In this document: one piece after another, positions 34,301 to 46,803 of the stretch | How positions within the stretch are numbered: position 1 is the first letter of the stretch | How the letters are laid out: each line of letters starts with the position of its first letter | Origin: Plumapathes pennacea | Lineage: Eukaryota; Cnidaria; Anthozoa; Antipatharia; Myriopathidae | DNA: 64,000 nt | Assembly (NCBI GenBank): GCA_964036295.1 | Contig: OZ038466.1 | Location: forward strand, 930,001 to 994,000 | Direction: 5' to 3' | Translations under genes and position numbers: made by a program | Notes under the pieces: model-generated | Seen by the model: the letters and a program-made list of their open reading frames with translations, nothing else | Database searches by the model: none | Told to the model about the DNA's origin: nothing

Positions 34301-37300
34301 TCGCGAAATTCACGAAAGTCCCGCGAAATATCCCTGTTCCATTTTCATGAAATAGGTTCCATTTTCACGAAATTAGTATGAACTAGACTGGCCTTGCCAG
34401 TGAGCTCGCGGCGTGAGTTGGGTCGAGACCAGAAAATAAAATGGAAAGTAGGGGACAAGAGCGGAACTCCCAAGAGAGACTTCCATTTTCTCACCATAAA
34501 AATATCACACAGTATAGAGAACTTGGCTTTTGACACCTTGCTCTTTTGACACCGTGATTAAACTAAAAATTATTATTACAACACTCATACACTTGCTTCT
34601 TAAAGGTTGAGCGACCCTGCATCTTGAGAATGCGTGACATATCTTTTTATGCACAATCGATTATGACAGTTTGACCTTGACTCATATTTCTAATCAGAGG
34701 CCACGATTAATCCAGCCTTCGCTTCACTACTTATGTGTTTTCTTTTGTTAACTCTATACGTTTCTTCTATCAGGCTTTCGAGTATTCGTGCTCTGTAACA
34801 AATATAAAATTGAAAGCGAGGAATGTCACACGAGAGATGTTTATAATATTATTGCGCTTTTGTTCACAGTGTGTTCAGTCCATTTGTGACTGCTAACTCA
34901 ATCCTCAGAATTATTTCGGTGTATTTTTCATTTCTGGTATTTAATGAACGTTGCGAAACAAAGACTACATGATCGATTGAAAGAAACACTTCAACAGGCA
35001 ATGTACGATACGCAGAAGAATTTTATGAGGCAACAGATGTCATGTACAGAGTAAAGCATAAAGCGTCATTGTTTTACGGCTAAAGCTCACCGTAGCTTTG
35101 GTTTCTGTTTTCGCCCTGTTATCTTCCCAAAAGTAGTTCGTGTCGCCACAGAAAGTTTCGTCGGGACTAAATACTTATCGGCGACAGACCCTTGTGAAAT
35201 AAAGCTTGGAATTCCCAGGAATTCCTAGGATATTCCTGGGAATTCCCAGGATTTTAGTACTAGGAATTCCTGGGAATTCCTAGGAATTCCTAAGAATAAA
35301 GGTGTGAATTTTCACGGTAATTTGAACATGGAATTCCTAGGAATTCCTAGGAATTCCCAGGTTTAGCATTCTGAAATAAAAACCCAAGGAATTCCTAGGA
35401 ATTCCTAGGAATTCCCAGGAATGCTTCAAAGTAGGCCATTTTACTTGGTAATCATTGGGAATTGCTGAGAATTCTCAGGAATTCCTGAGAATTCCTAGGA
35501 ATTATTGAGAATTTTTTGGGAATCCTTGGGAATCCCTGAGATGAGAATTCAGGTTGCCATAGAAACCTTAGCACCAATAATTGTGCTCCCCAAATCTACA
35601 GGATCCCTTGCCCTTAAATATCAAACAAAACACAATATTGTCATGAACATACATGTACACTGAAATAAATTTATTCTGCTATTGATAATATTCTACAATA
35701 TTTTGATTTGAAAATATAGTTTGTTTTATGAGCCTAATTGTCTGTACAGTATTAACAACAGTGTTAACAGTATTAGTTTATATTTGCCAGTGTAGATATT
35801 CCACATATTTTTTCATCCTGAAATTATTTTGCTACACATTTGAAACTTGGAAAATGGTCTAAAGTAGTATGCAGCTAACATACTGCACATGCAGTGCTTT
35901 TCGACTCAGGATAGACAAGATATGATCAGTACATATTTAAACTGGACTCAGCTGCTATAGTGTAGTGTCCAGGGCTGTTATCAGGTTCTTCATGGCTGTC
36001 TTGTATGCCTACATCACTCTCCTGTCCGTGTTTTTCCCTATAAAAAGCCAAGAAAATAACAGATCAGGTAAAGCAAATTTATACATTGTGGCAGTTACAC
36101 AAAATCAATGGCAACCAAAGTATGCAGTGAAGGGAGAAATGAATGAACATCATAATAGCTTTGTCATATTTTAGACTTTGTTATTTCTTATTTGCCATGT
36201 GAATGTATTTCTCCTTTTCCACATATGTTCATCTAAAGTTTAACAACTTGCCAAGCAAATGAATGTAGGCTATCTAAAAAAAAAAAAAAAAAGAAAACCA
36301 GTAGCAGCCAGAATATGGTTAAAATTTATATGGTGGGAGCTGGTGAATTTTAACCCCATTCACTCCCAAGAGTGATCCACTCCAATTAATTTCTCACTAA
36401 AGACATAAATATCCCTATCATTACAGTATGGAGAAGTTAGCTTTAGATAGCTTGCTGTATGGGTAGCTGATTGGAGTATTAATTCTCTCCACATCTCTCA
36501 CATTTTCTTCTTGAATTATTGGGAGAATCCGCACTTTAAACTTTGGAGTGAAAGGGTGAAATACGTACGAAGGGAAGATATTTGCTACACTGAACTGCAC
36601 TGAGTCAGTTAAATATATTTTAAAAGTCGCATCAAACCGGCCATATTCAAGCGCAAACGGGAGAACATTCAGGCAATTTAATTTAGAAACACAAAAGCGA
36701 CGGCCAACACGTGAATCACAACGGATTGAAACAAAGAATAACACGTCATTCATCTCACCTTGCTACAAGTCCTCGGGATAATTGATGCGTATAGAGAACA
36801 ACTGATCATCCAAATCTGATGTCCCAGCCACCTCTCCACACAATGTAAATGAACTTCGAATTCCAAGCTAGTAATCAACATGATTCTTGAGAACGTTATG
36901 CCTATTTTGTTATCCTCCAAGCAACACACAAGGTAAAGAATTGCACTCGAAGCGAAGAACAGGGAACAGTCCTCAAATAAAAGGCACAAATCCTGTGAAA
37001 AACGGGGCGATGTACACGCAATGATCGCTGTTCAAAAGTCCGTTAAACCGAGCGCCAAGCAACAGCGTGACGTCTTGATTGGTTTGCACGTGACAATTTT
37101 TGATTGACAAACTAGTACCCAGGCACTCAGAACGAGTTTTGTTTGCGAGTTCATCACATGGAAGAATTAAATGTTCGCCGTGGTTAATTTCGCCGAGAAG
37201 GAGTGCTTTGATTCTGAAAATGGATACATTTATGTGGCTGTGGCAAGCAGTACTTAACAGCGTACTCGGATGCAGTTGATCGTTGAGTGGTTGTTGAAGT

Positions 37301-40300
37301 CAGAGCCAGCGCGAGCATGTTCAGGTTTTGTGACCGCGGCTTGGCAAGAAGTACACTCGATCAACACGAAGGTTTCCCATTTCTTGTTTCTTTTAATTCA
37401 AACGGTTGAAACATTAGCGGTTTTCTGTATGATGTCGAACTGACCGCGAGTTAGTGATAAGAATAACTTATTCGAGAGTGCCATTGATCGTGAGTCGTGT
37501 CTTCGAATCCGCCAATCGCAAAATTTTAAGTGTTGTAATAAATTGTGGGAAAAATTGACTGGTACAATAGGTGAAAACGAATAAATAGAGATGAGGTGAA
37601 TACACTTATGGTGTCTTACTTGACCAGTTTTGTGAGTTAAATGTGTGGTGGTTTTACGACAAGAGTGTTATTTTTTTCATGGCTTAGATTAAAGTCACTG
37701 CGACACTGAAATAATTTGTATTGGTCACATCTGAAAATGAGTATGTATGAAACTACAGCAATGAATCCCTTTATTCGCATTTCCAGCTATTTCCGAGCTA
37801 TTTATATTATGTCTTATTAGGATTCTCAGGAAATCCCAGGTATTCCATTGCTTCATTTTGCTAAGATTGATTTGTATGACTGGGAACCTTTGGGAATTCC
37901 TAGGAATTCCTAAGACTTCCAAGCTTCCACAAAAAATATAATTTGTATAGTTGAGAAGAGTTGGGAATTCCCAGGAATTCCCAAGACTTCCAAGCCTGCT
38001 CTGCAAACACAATTTGCATAGCTGGGAAGAGCTGAGAATTCCTGGGAATTCCCAGGAATTCCTAGGAATTCCCAAAAAGCTGGGAATCCATTTCGCAAGG
38101 GGAGATATTTGCAATACCCCAGAAGTACCATCAAACATTTGTTTACGGCTATTCTCAAAGCTTGTGCGGTGAACGCGAGCCAAAATCTTTTCCCAAAATC
38201 CAGTTTATCCGTGCCTATTCCACAGAGCCAAATGGCGTTGAATTTGAATGGGATGCAGTTTACTTTTTCGCTTCACTACTTATGTGTTTTCTTTTATTAA
38301 CTCAATACGTTTCTTTCTATCAGGCTTTCGAGTATTCGTGCTCTGTAACAAATATAAAATTGAAAGCGAGGAATGTCACACGAGAGATGTTTACAATATT
38401 ATTGCGCTTTTGTTCACAGTGTGTTCAGTCCATTTGTGACTGCAAACTCAATCCTCAGAATTATTTCGGTGTATTTTTCATTTCTGGTATTCACTGACCA
38501 TTGCGAAACAAAGGCTACATGATCGAATGAAAGAAACACTTCAACAAGCAATGTACGATACGCAGAAGAATTTTATGAGGCAACAGATGTCATGTACAGA
38601 GTAAAGCATAAAGCGTCATTGTTTTACGGCTAAAGCTCACCGTAGCTTTGGTTTCTGCTTTCGCCCTGTTATCTTCCCAAAAGTATTTCGTGTCGCCACA
38701 GAAAGTTTCGTCGGGACTAAATATTTATCGGCGACAGCGGTACCATCAAATATTTGTTTACGGCTATTCTCAAAGCTTCCGCGGTGAACGCGAGCCAAAA
38801 TCGTTCCCGAAAATCCAGTTTATCCGTGCCTATTCCACAGAGCCAAATGGTGTTGAGTTTGGATGGGATGCAGTTAACTTTTACACACAAGTAACGAGCA
38901 ATTCACTGGCCACATCTCGAGTTGTTTAGCGAAGTCAATTACGTCATCGCCCAGCACGTGATAATATGAACCAATCACCGTGTGCTGATTCTCGACCCAC
39001 AAAAAGGAAAAAAACATAAATACAAATTCCCATTTTTAAGCTCTCGTGGGCCCCAGGCCCCCGCGAGCAATAAGGTAATCTGTTTCGACTGCTACTCGTT
39101 CACGTTCTAGTAGAATATTGTAAATCTGTATTTTTAACTTGTGAATGCGAGAGCAATGGATGAGTTACAGCAGTTGGTGAAAGTTTCACTCGCTCGATTG
39201 ATGCATGGGCTGTAAACTGTTTCTGTCAATTCCGCTGACCAGTGTTTTAAGGATTTCAATATTTTTTAAAGTGGAGGGAGCGTTTCGGGACCCATTTTTT
39301 ATACAAACTATTCAATAAAACAGGAACGAAACAAAATAATAAAAATCACTGACACGGTATTTGAGAAAAGCTCGTTCTTTACACCTCACGAAAATTTCAG
39401 CGATATCGACCAACCTGCTCAAAAGTTTTAGTTCCCGAAAGGCCTAATTTTTTCGTGAAAATCTTTCATCCCTCTGATCTAGATCGCACTCTAGCTTTAA
39501 CATGTATGAAAAACTTAATAGTAGATCTGCATTCTTCTCAGTCTCAGACCTTTACAACGATATATAACACGTGTATATCTTAAATAGCAACGCTATGATC
39601 AACACAATGATCTTTTTCTTGAATAATTTCGAGAGAGCGCGAACCTTTATCGAGACCTTTTAAGAGCGGCTCTCTGTAAATATCGAGAATCGGGCGCCAA
39701 ATGCCAAATTTCGAAATTTATTTTACCCAAAGCTCGTGTAATAAAACGGTAAACAATCTGGCCATTGCAACTCGTCAGTAATTCAAAGGACCTCTTTTTC
39801 TTTCTAAAGCACCTAAAATAACTATGGAAACTTGAACTTGTGGTAGTGTTTCGATTTTTCAAAATGACCAAGGTAAAACCTCCGAGCGGAAGGTCAAATT
39901 TTAGCCAATTTTAATTTCACCAGGAACATTTGGTACCTGTCGTTTGAGCAAAAAGCCAACGTCAGCTGAACTAATAAACATTTAGATTTCTTGTCTCAAA
40001 AGGTTTTCCGCGGCCCGCAAAAAGCCTCTCCGTTGAGGAACATAAACAGTGAGGGTAGTTTGACACAATCGGTACTGGATGCGGGAAATGGCTTCGGCTA
40101 AAACAAAGCGTCAAGTAGGTACACAGATGAGAAAATTATCAAACGCTTCACAATTTAAAACTCGATTTGCTATAATCTTTTCCATTGTGTGACTTAGAGT
40201 ATCATTTTCGCAGAAAACGGCGATGTTGTGATGAATAATGAGCACTGACAAGAACCGACGCGGGTACGGATCTCAGATTACATTTTCCGGAATTCAAGAA

Positions 40301-43300
40301 ATTCTTAATACAGAAAGTTTCAACAGTACCACTGCAGTAAAAGCAGGTGCATATTACCAAGTATTTCCACTACAAGCCATAAGAGTGACTGGGTGGAGTT
40401 AAATCAAAAGCTACAGCACGACTTTTAGATAGATTTCAGTGACTTATCCACTTACCACGGTCAACATATCTAATTTGCTAACACCAGCTAACAGTAATAC
40501 GCATTTGCAAACCGAAATCCTTGCTTTCCCATTGAGCTTATTATATCAACACACGAAAGCCCTTTAACAGAAATTTGATGTTTTCCTGAGCAATTCGATG
40601 TCCCGCAACCCAAGTGGTGGTAGTAAATCGACATTCGCTTTAGCAATTCAGTGCTGTTACCGTAAAATGTTTGATGGGGGTTTGATCACTGTTTAAACCT
40701 TCGCTATTAAATTAAATTATGATCGTCGACTTCATGTGAAATCGTATGAGTCGTGTTTTGCTGATCCGCTACATATTAGGGCCTTTTATACGAAAGAAAA
40801 TACGCCGCGGCTCACGTAAGACTTGCACGTACTATAAATGGCACGCAATCCACAAGTTCACGGCTAACACAAGGCGCAGCAGTATCCTGGCCTAGGGATT
40901 TTGAGCTGTTCTTATCTAAGCCGCGGCTTATACTTTAGTCGTGAAACCGTAAATCATTTATACGAGCAGTTCGCGTCTTGTGAAAGCCGTACTCATATGA
41001 ATGGGTCTGCACGTCTTATGTAAGCCGCGGCTTATTTTCTCTCGTATGAACGGCCCTATTGTCTCCTTTTTGACAAATATTCATGCAATAGTTTTATCAC
41101 GTTTATGCCTACTCACTTAATATGTTCGACTTTTTCCGTGAAATAATTAGTGCATCTCTGGCTAATCATTTTCGGTGAATTTTTTGAAGTATTTGAAGCA
41201 CTTCAATCTGATCTTCGACAGGCATTTGCAGTGGACATTTTAGGAGAGTGAGCGTAGTGAGCGAGTGCAGCTGATGTGTTCCTTCAGCCAGTGTTTGCTT
41301 TAGCCTCAACTTAAAAAAAAAAAATCTTAAGGCTGATTTGTAATACACGACGTAGGTTCAATACTCATAATTGAGCAATCCATTCCAGTGTGAGTACTGA
41401 TTGATTGCAGCAGTGAAAGAGACAACTCGAGAACATGCAACGTGCACTATTTACATGTGCGCGCACAATCAGACATTCAGTTCTGTAGTATCTTAAAGTC
41501 TGTCTGGAGGCTTGTAAGCTTCGGGGGATGGGGGCACTTCGTATTTGATGGGCTGTAAGGGATGGGGAGGCTCTGCCCGAATGGGCGGGTTCTTTTTAAT
41601 CAAGCCTCAGGTCATAACTAAATTTGGTACTTCAAAGGTCTGTAAGAATGTCTGGACAAAGAAAAATCGTATTGGCATCTTCTAGAGTTTCTAAAAATCA
41701 TGCTATGTGTTTTGTTGCTGGCATACAGAAACAGCTTAGTAGATCCTAACGTTTAGTAGACGGCATCCTCTGGCTTATCTGGCCGGGTGAAAGGTTTCTG
41801 CGACTGAGCGACAGATCACCGGCTGAATTCTTTCCGACAGCACTGATATGGAAATAAAATAGAACTGCTGATGACGTTTATTTTAGAACTCGGTCACAGG
41901 CCGGTTTGTTTTGCTTGCTGAGAAGTTCTTTGACGGATCTGCAAGACACGACTGTACGATTTCAAATAAAACCGCATTTCAAGAACCAATTCAACAGCAA
42001 AGGTTTTAAAGTCGAGAAATTCAAACCATTTCACGGTAACACTTGCTAAAGCGAATGTTGATTAATTTACCACCAACATTTTGCGGGACATTTAAAAGTC
42101 ACGCAAACGGCATCGAATTTCTGTTAAAGGGCTTTCGTGTGTTAAAATGACAAGCTCTTTCCAATTGTAAAGCATGGATTTCAAGTTACAAGTACGTATT
42201 ACTGTCAACTGGTGTTGGCAAATTAGATTTTATGTTGACCGCGGTACTAAAGTGGATTATTGTGTATAACTCACTGAAATCTATCTAAAAGTCGTGCTGT
42301 AGCTTTTGATTTAACTCCAACCAGTCACTCTTATGGCTTGTAGTGGAAATACTTGGTAATATACACCTGCTTTTACTGCAGTACTGTGGAAAGGCTTTCT
42401 GTATTAAGAATTTCTTGAATTCCGGAAAATCTAATCTGATCCGTACCCGCGTCGGTTCTTGTTAGTGCTCATTATTCATCACAAATAGCAAATCGAGTTT
42501 TAAATTGTCAAGCGTTTGATAATTTTCTCATCTGTGTACCTACCTGATGCTTTGTTTTAGCCGAAGTCATTTCCCGCATCCAGTACCGATTGTGTCAAAC
42601 TACCCTCACTGTTTATGTTTCTCAACGCGAGGCTTTTTGCGGGCCGCGGAAAACCTTTTGAGACAAGAAATCTAAATGTTTATTAGTTCAGTTGACGTTG
42701 GCTCAAACGACAGGTACCAAATGTTCCTGGTGAAATTAAAATTGGCTAAAATTTGTCCTGCCGCTCGAAGGTTTTACCTTGGTCATTTTGAAAAATCGAA
42801 ACACTACCACAAGTTCAAGTTTCCATAGTTATTTTAGGTGCTTTAGAAAGAAGAAGAGGTCCTTTGAATTACGGACGAGTTGCAATGGCCATGCGCCATT
42901 TTTGTGTCGGTTCGAGGGTTCGAGAGGGCATTTTAGACTTTCCCTTTTTTGTCAAAACGAAAAGGCAGTTGAACTTTTGAATATTATTTTCGAAGACAAT
43001 TCACCAAAGAGGTTCTTTAGGTAAAATAAAATGAATTTTGAAATTTGGCATTTGCCGCCCGATTGCAAAACTTTTATTAAAAAAAAACGTTTATATAATT
43101 ATTTTTACTCGCAAAGTAATTTTCTTAAAAAATGTTTCGAACCTGGCCTTGTTTTGCCTACTGTATAAATATGCGATGAACATGATCAATCATAGATCAA
43201 AGGTAATTATCGTGAAAAGCGTATATTTGGAAGACATATCATCAGGTTGAGCTATATTTACATGGTACGCTATTTAACCCCCAGAGAAACCTGGGCCTCC

Positions 43301-46300
43301 TATTATCACTTCATCTGATGAAGATATTCAGGCAACGTCCCTGACAGTTCGGTGGAACCCCCCTAATGATGACGGTGGAAGTTCTGTCACTGGGTACAGA
43401 GTCATTGTCAGGGAACAGGGATCAAAAGTTGTTAAAAATGTTTCCATTGGGAATGTGCAACAGCAGGATTTTGGGGATCTTAAAATTAGCACCAACTACA
43501 TATTGGAGGTCTCCGCAATTAACGTCGCAGGAGAAGGTCGACCAGGAACCAAAAGTATCACAACTAAATTTGAAGGTATGGGGCCTGGTTAATTTGCCTT
43601 ATATAATTTAGTATTTAGCAGGCCACCACGACTGCGTACCCTACTGTCTTCACACTTCTGGTGATGTTCATGTCGGTAACTTCCACCGTTTATTTGCGTC
43701 TCACATTATGTGATAATTTAAAACTGATTGGTTGTATCATTTTCCCGAAATTGTTTCAACACAATTAAAATTGTTGCTGTTGTTGATGATTTTTTTTTCT
43801 TTTTTGTTTTCCTCTATCCAAGGAGCACCGGAAGCAGCAGAGTTGAGCATCACAAATACTAGCGATCCTCGAAAATTTGAACTTCGATGGACCAAACCTA
43901 AAGACAATAGGTCACCCATCACAAGTTACACTATTTATACAAAGCTGATCTTGGGAAATGGGAACGAGGAAGCTTGGGTGAAGAATAAGACTGTTAGTGA
44001 AGATGTACGATCATATATGATTACTCTAGAAGCAGGGAAAACATTCAAAATCGTTGTCACTGCCAGCAACAAGCTGGGAGAAGCGAAGAAAGAAGAGAAC
44101 CGAGTCAAGACCATCATAGTACCAGAACGTAAGTATTATTGTTATTTATGTATTTTCATATATTTGTATCCATTTTTTGTTACTGTAGGTCAATGGTTTT
44201 ATATACAAGCAGTTGAGAAAATAACTTTTTTGATGTCGGAATCAATATATATATATATATATATATATAGCCCTTTGCAAAAATTTTGAGCCCTCAATAT
44301 ATATCACTATATACAAGTATCAAGTGCATTGTGGGAAGAGCTCAACTGGAAAATTTTCTTCCCCAGCCGAATAATGAGGAGGAACACGCAGTAATCACTA
44401 TATTTTGAACTTAAATACCTTTCTGGTAATATATTGTTCTGAGTTGTGTGGTTTGTGTGCAAATTTAGAACCATTACCTTCCCACAATGCACTTGATATT
44501 TGTATATAGTGATCTATATTGAGGGCTCGAAATTTTTGCAAAGGGCTATATATATATATATATATATATATATACTTCTCCAATCTTTTTAACTAAATTG
44601 TATTGTAGTTTCTAAGGCGTTTGGCGGTCTTTTCGTCTTTTTCTCCTTCTATGTTTCGCATGTACGGGTGACACGCTACTATTAATGAAAGACACACACA
44701 GAGAATGCTCCCTTGTCTTGTATTTGCACTAGCTTCGGAGGTCCATTCCGATTTAGTTTATTCAACTGAGAATTAAATAATGATACACCGATTACAAAAA
44801 GGAAAAAAATATTTAGAACTGGAAAAATAACCGACGCTGAAAACGATACTTACAATTCTGTGGGACGATGGGAGCATTTCCCTTTCGATTCGAACGGTAA
44901 AAAACATTGCACTTTTCTTAAAACTCGCACGCCCTTTGGCTTCTCGTTGCTCGCCACCCTCTCCAGTCCCCCTCACTCTCACTCTCCCCAGTCCTCACTT
45001 GATGAGAATGAACGAGAAAAATATTGGGGACGAAGTGCAAACCATTCTATTTCTTCTTTCTTTTCATTTCTTGTCGCAAATGGGCCGCGTTGCGAGGAAT
45101 GTGACTTTGAATGTGTCGAATTATTTGAAACGATGGTCATCAATGGAACATACGTTTCGCCTTCAGTGCATGAAAACGCGTTCATGTTTTTTAATTTCTG
45201 ACAAGTTTCTCAGATGGTCATTTTTAAAATCCTGCTTTTTGTTTACACTGACGAGTCCCGTCTTGTTGTCCGCTGTGAACTTGAGTATAATGCACGGTGA
45301 AAACCACATACCAGAACAAGAAGCACTATTTTTTGTGATTCGTTTTTCGTTATCCGAATGTACATGATAATTATGTATGAGTAATCCCGAAAAAGTGAAT
45401 GATCGTATAGGAATATTGGAGTGCTTTTTGTTCGCTTTCCTGGTACAAAATGTGCGTACTCATTGAAAAATAGTCACTTTGTTTCTCGGACAATATTTCG
45501 TTGTTACATATTTTCTCGTTGACCTGGGACACTTGGAGACTGCAATAATCTCCCATGCATTCGTTCACCGTTTTTACATATCTATTTTCAATGTTTCTTG
45601 CTTAGGCAGACAATTCCAATAAGTGTGAGCAGCCGTACGAATATTAAGTCGCTTCTAAGTAGCTGTTACTAACTATCCATTGCAGTGCCAACGGGTCATT
45701 TGACGTACTATTTTAAATAGTATATATTTTAACATTTGAACAGGTATGATAATTTGTTTAAAGTTTAAGTTTCCGAAATGATTTTACCAAGTCTACACAT
45801 AGATACCTTGTATTTTATACCTCAACTCCAGCAACGCCATCAACTGGAAGTAGTACCAGTGACGGTGCACCTGAAAGTACAGTTCATGCAGGGACAGTTG
45901 CCGCAGGAGGGAGTGATGAAAAGAGCACAGACCCTGTTGTTATTGGTGGAGCAGTTGGAGCCGTGATACTGGCCATTATAGCCGTTGCAATAGGAGTTCC
46001 CTTATGGAGGAGGAAACGGCAGGGGGGCAAAGGTATTGTTTGCAATAAGTGATCACTAAAAGTTAATATAACGTATGCTCAGGAGTATTTCAATTTGGTG
46101 TTGAGCTGATTACTTATCGTTTGTAACACGAAGATTCACGTTAAAGAAAGAAACCGCTTTTATATTCTGTTTAGACTTAAATTGGAGACTAAGAGAAAGT
46201 AAAATAAATGTACAACTGACTAACGGACAATCAAGGCAATGTGATCTGTGGCGTTGCGATTTCAGCAGTAAAATCTCAGGCATATTGTACGTATTTATCT

Positions 46301-46761
46301 TATCCCTCGTCCTTCTCACTGGCTCTCATTTTCACCAGGCCATGGAAGTGTTTCGTCTAGGGATGCATTGTGAGTATTACATGTTTCATAATGTTTGTTG
46401 ATTTGAATTGTAATAACTGGGCTTGTGGCCTACCTCATTATGTTGCACTATCACATTTGCTTGTGCTCTACTATTCAAGTATTCCATTCTTAAGAGTGAT
46501 CAATTTCAAGGAGAACTTGGATTTTGATACCTTGCTTAATAAAAGCTCGCTAAAGTTGTAAATTCTCACTGCATTCCTCACATTATTTCTTCTGAAAAGG
46601 CTGGGAGAATCTAGATTTTGAGCTTGGGAGTCAAATGGTTAACCTGATAATGTTTATGTAACGACCCCTTTGACAATTAAAGTTATATAGTATCCAAATC
46701 TTCTATTTTCCTGTATTGCTATTCTGCATTTTTGGTGTTTCTTAGTTTTTTGTTTTTTTGT

Positions 46762-46803
<42 letters not shown>

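Larger units (their letters stand above)
34384..39068 (-). repeat. F repeat, copy F4, split by element I
   Basis: 34384-35188 and 38102-39068 together follow the F1+F2 order, including the same internal restart (GCAGTTTACTTTTTCGCTTC at 38262). It then runs through GTTTAGCGAAGTCAATTACG and the ACGTGATAATATGAACCAAT module to the hairpin AAGCTCTCGTGGGCCCC. It lacks the H ORF. Confidence 0.8.

Noticed and set aside
39647..43024. Two related proteins starting MVILKNRNTTTSSSF
   Set aside because: They are mirrored frames on the two arms of the 3.4-kb inverted repeat; no motif or transcript signal.
44860..45367. Coding exons in the intron before the transmembrane exon
   Set aside because: Long overlapping frames exist but lack domain motifs, and the receptor frame closes without them.
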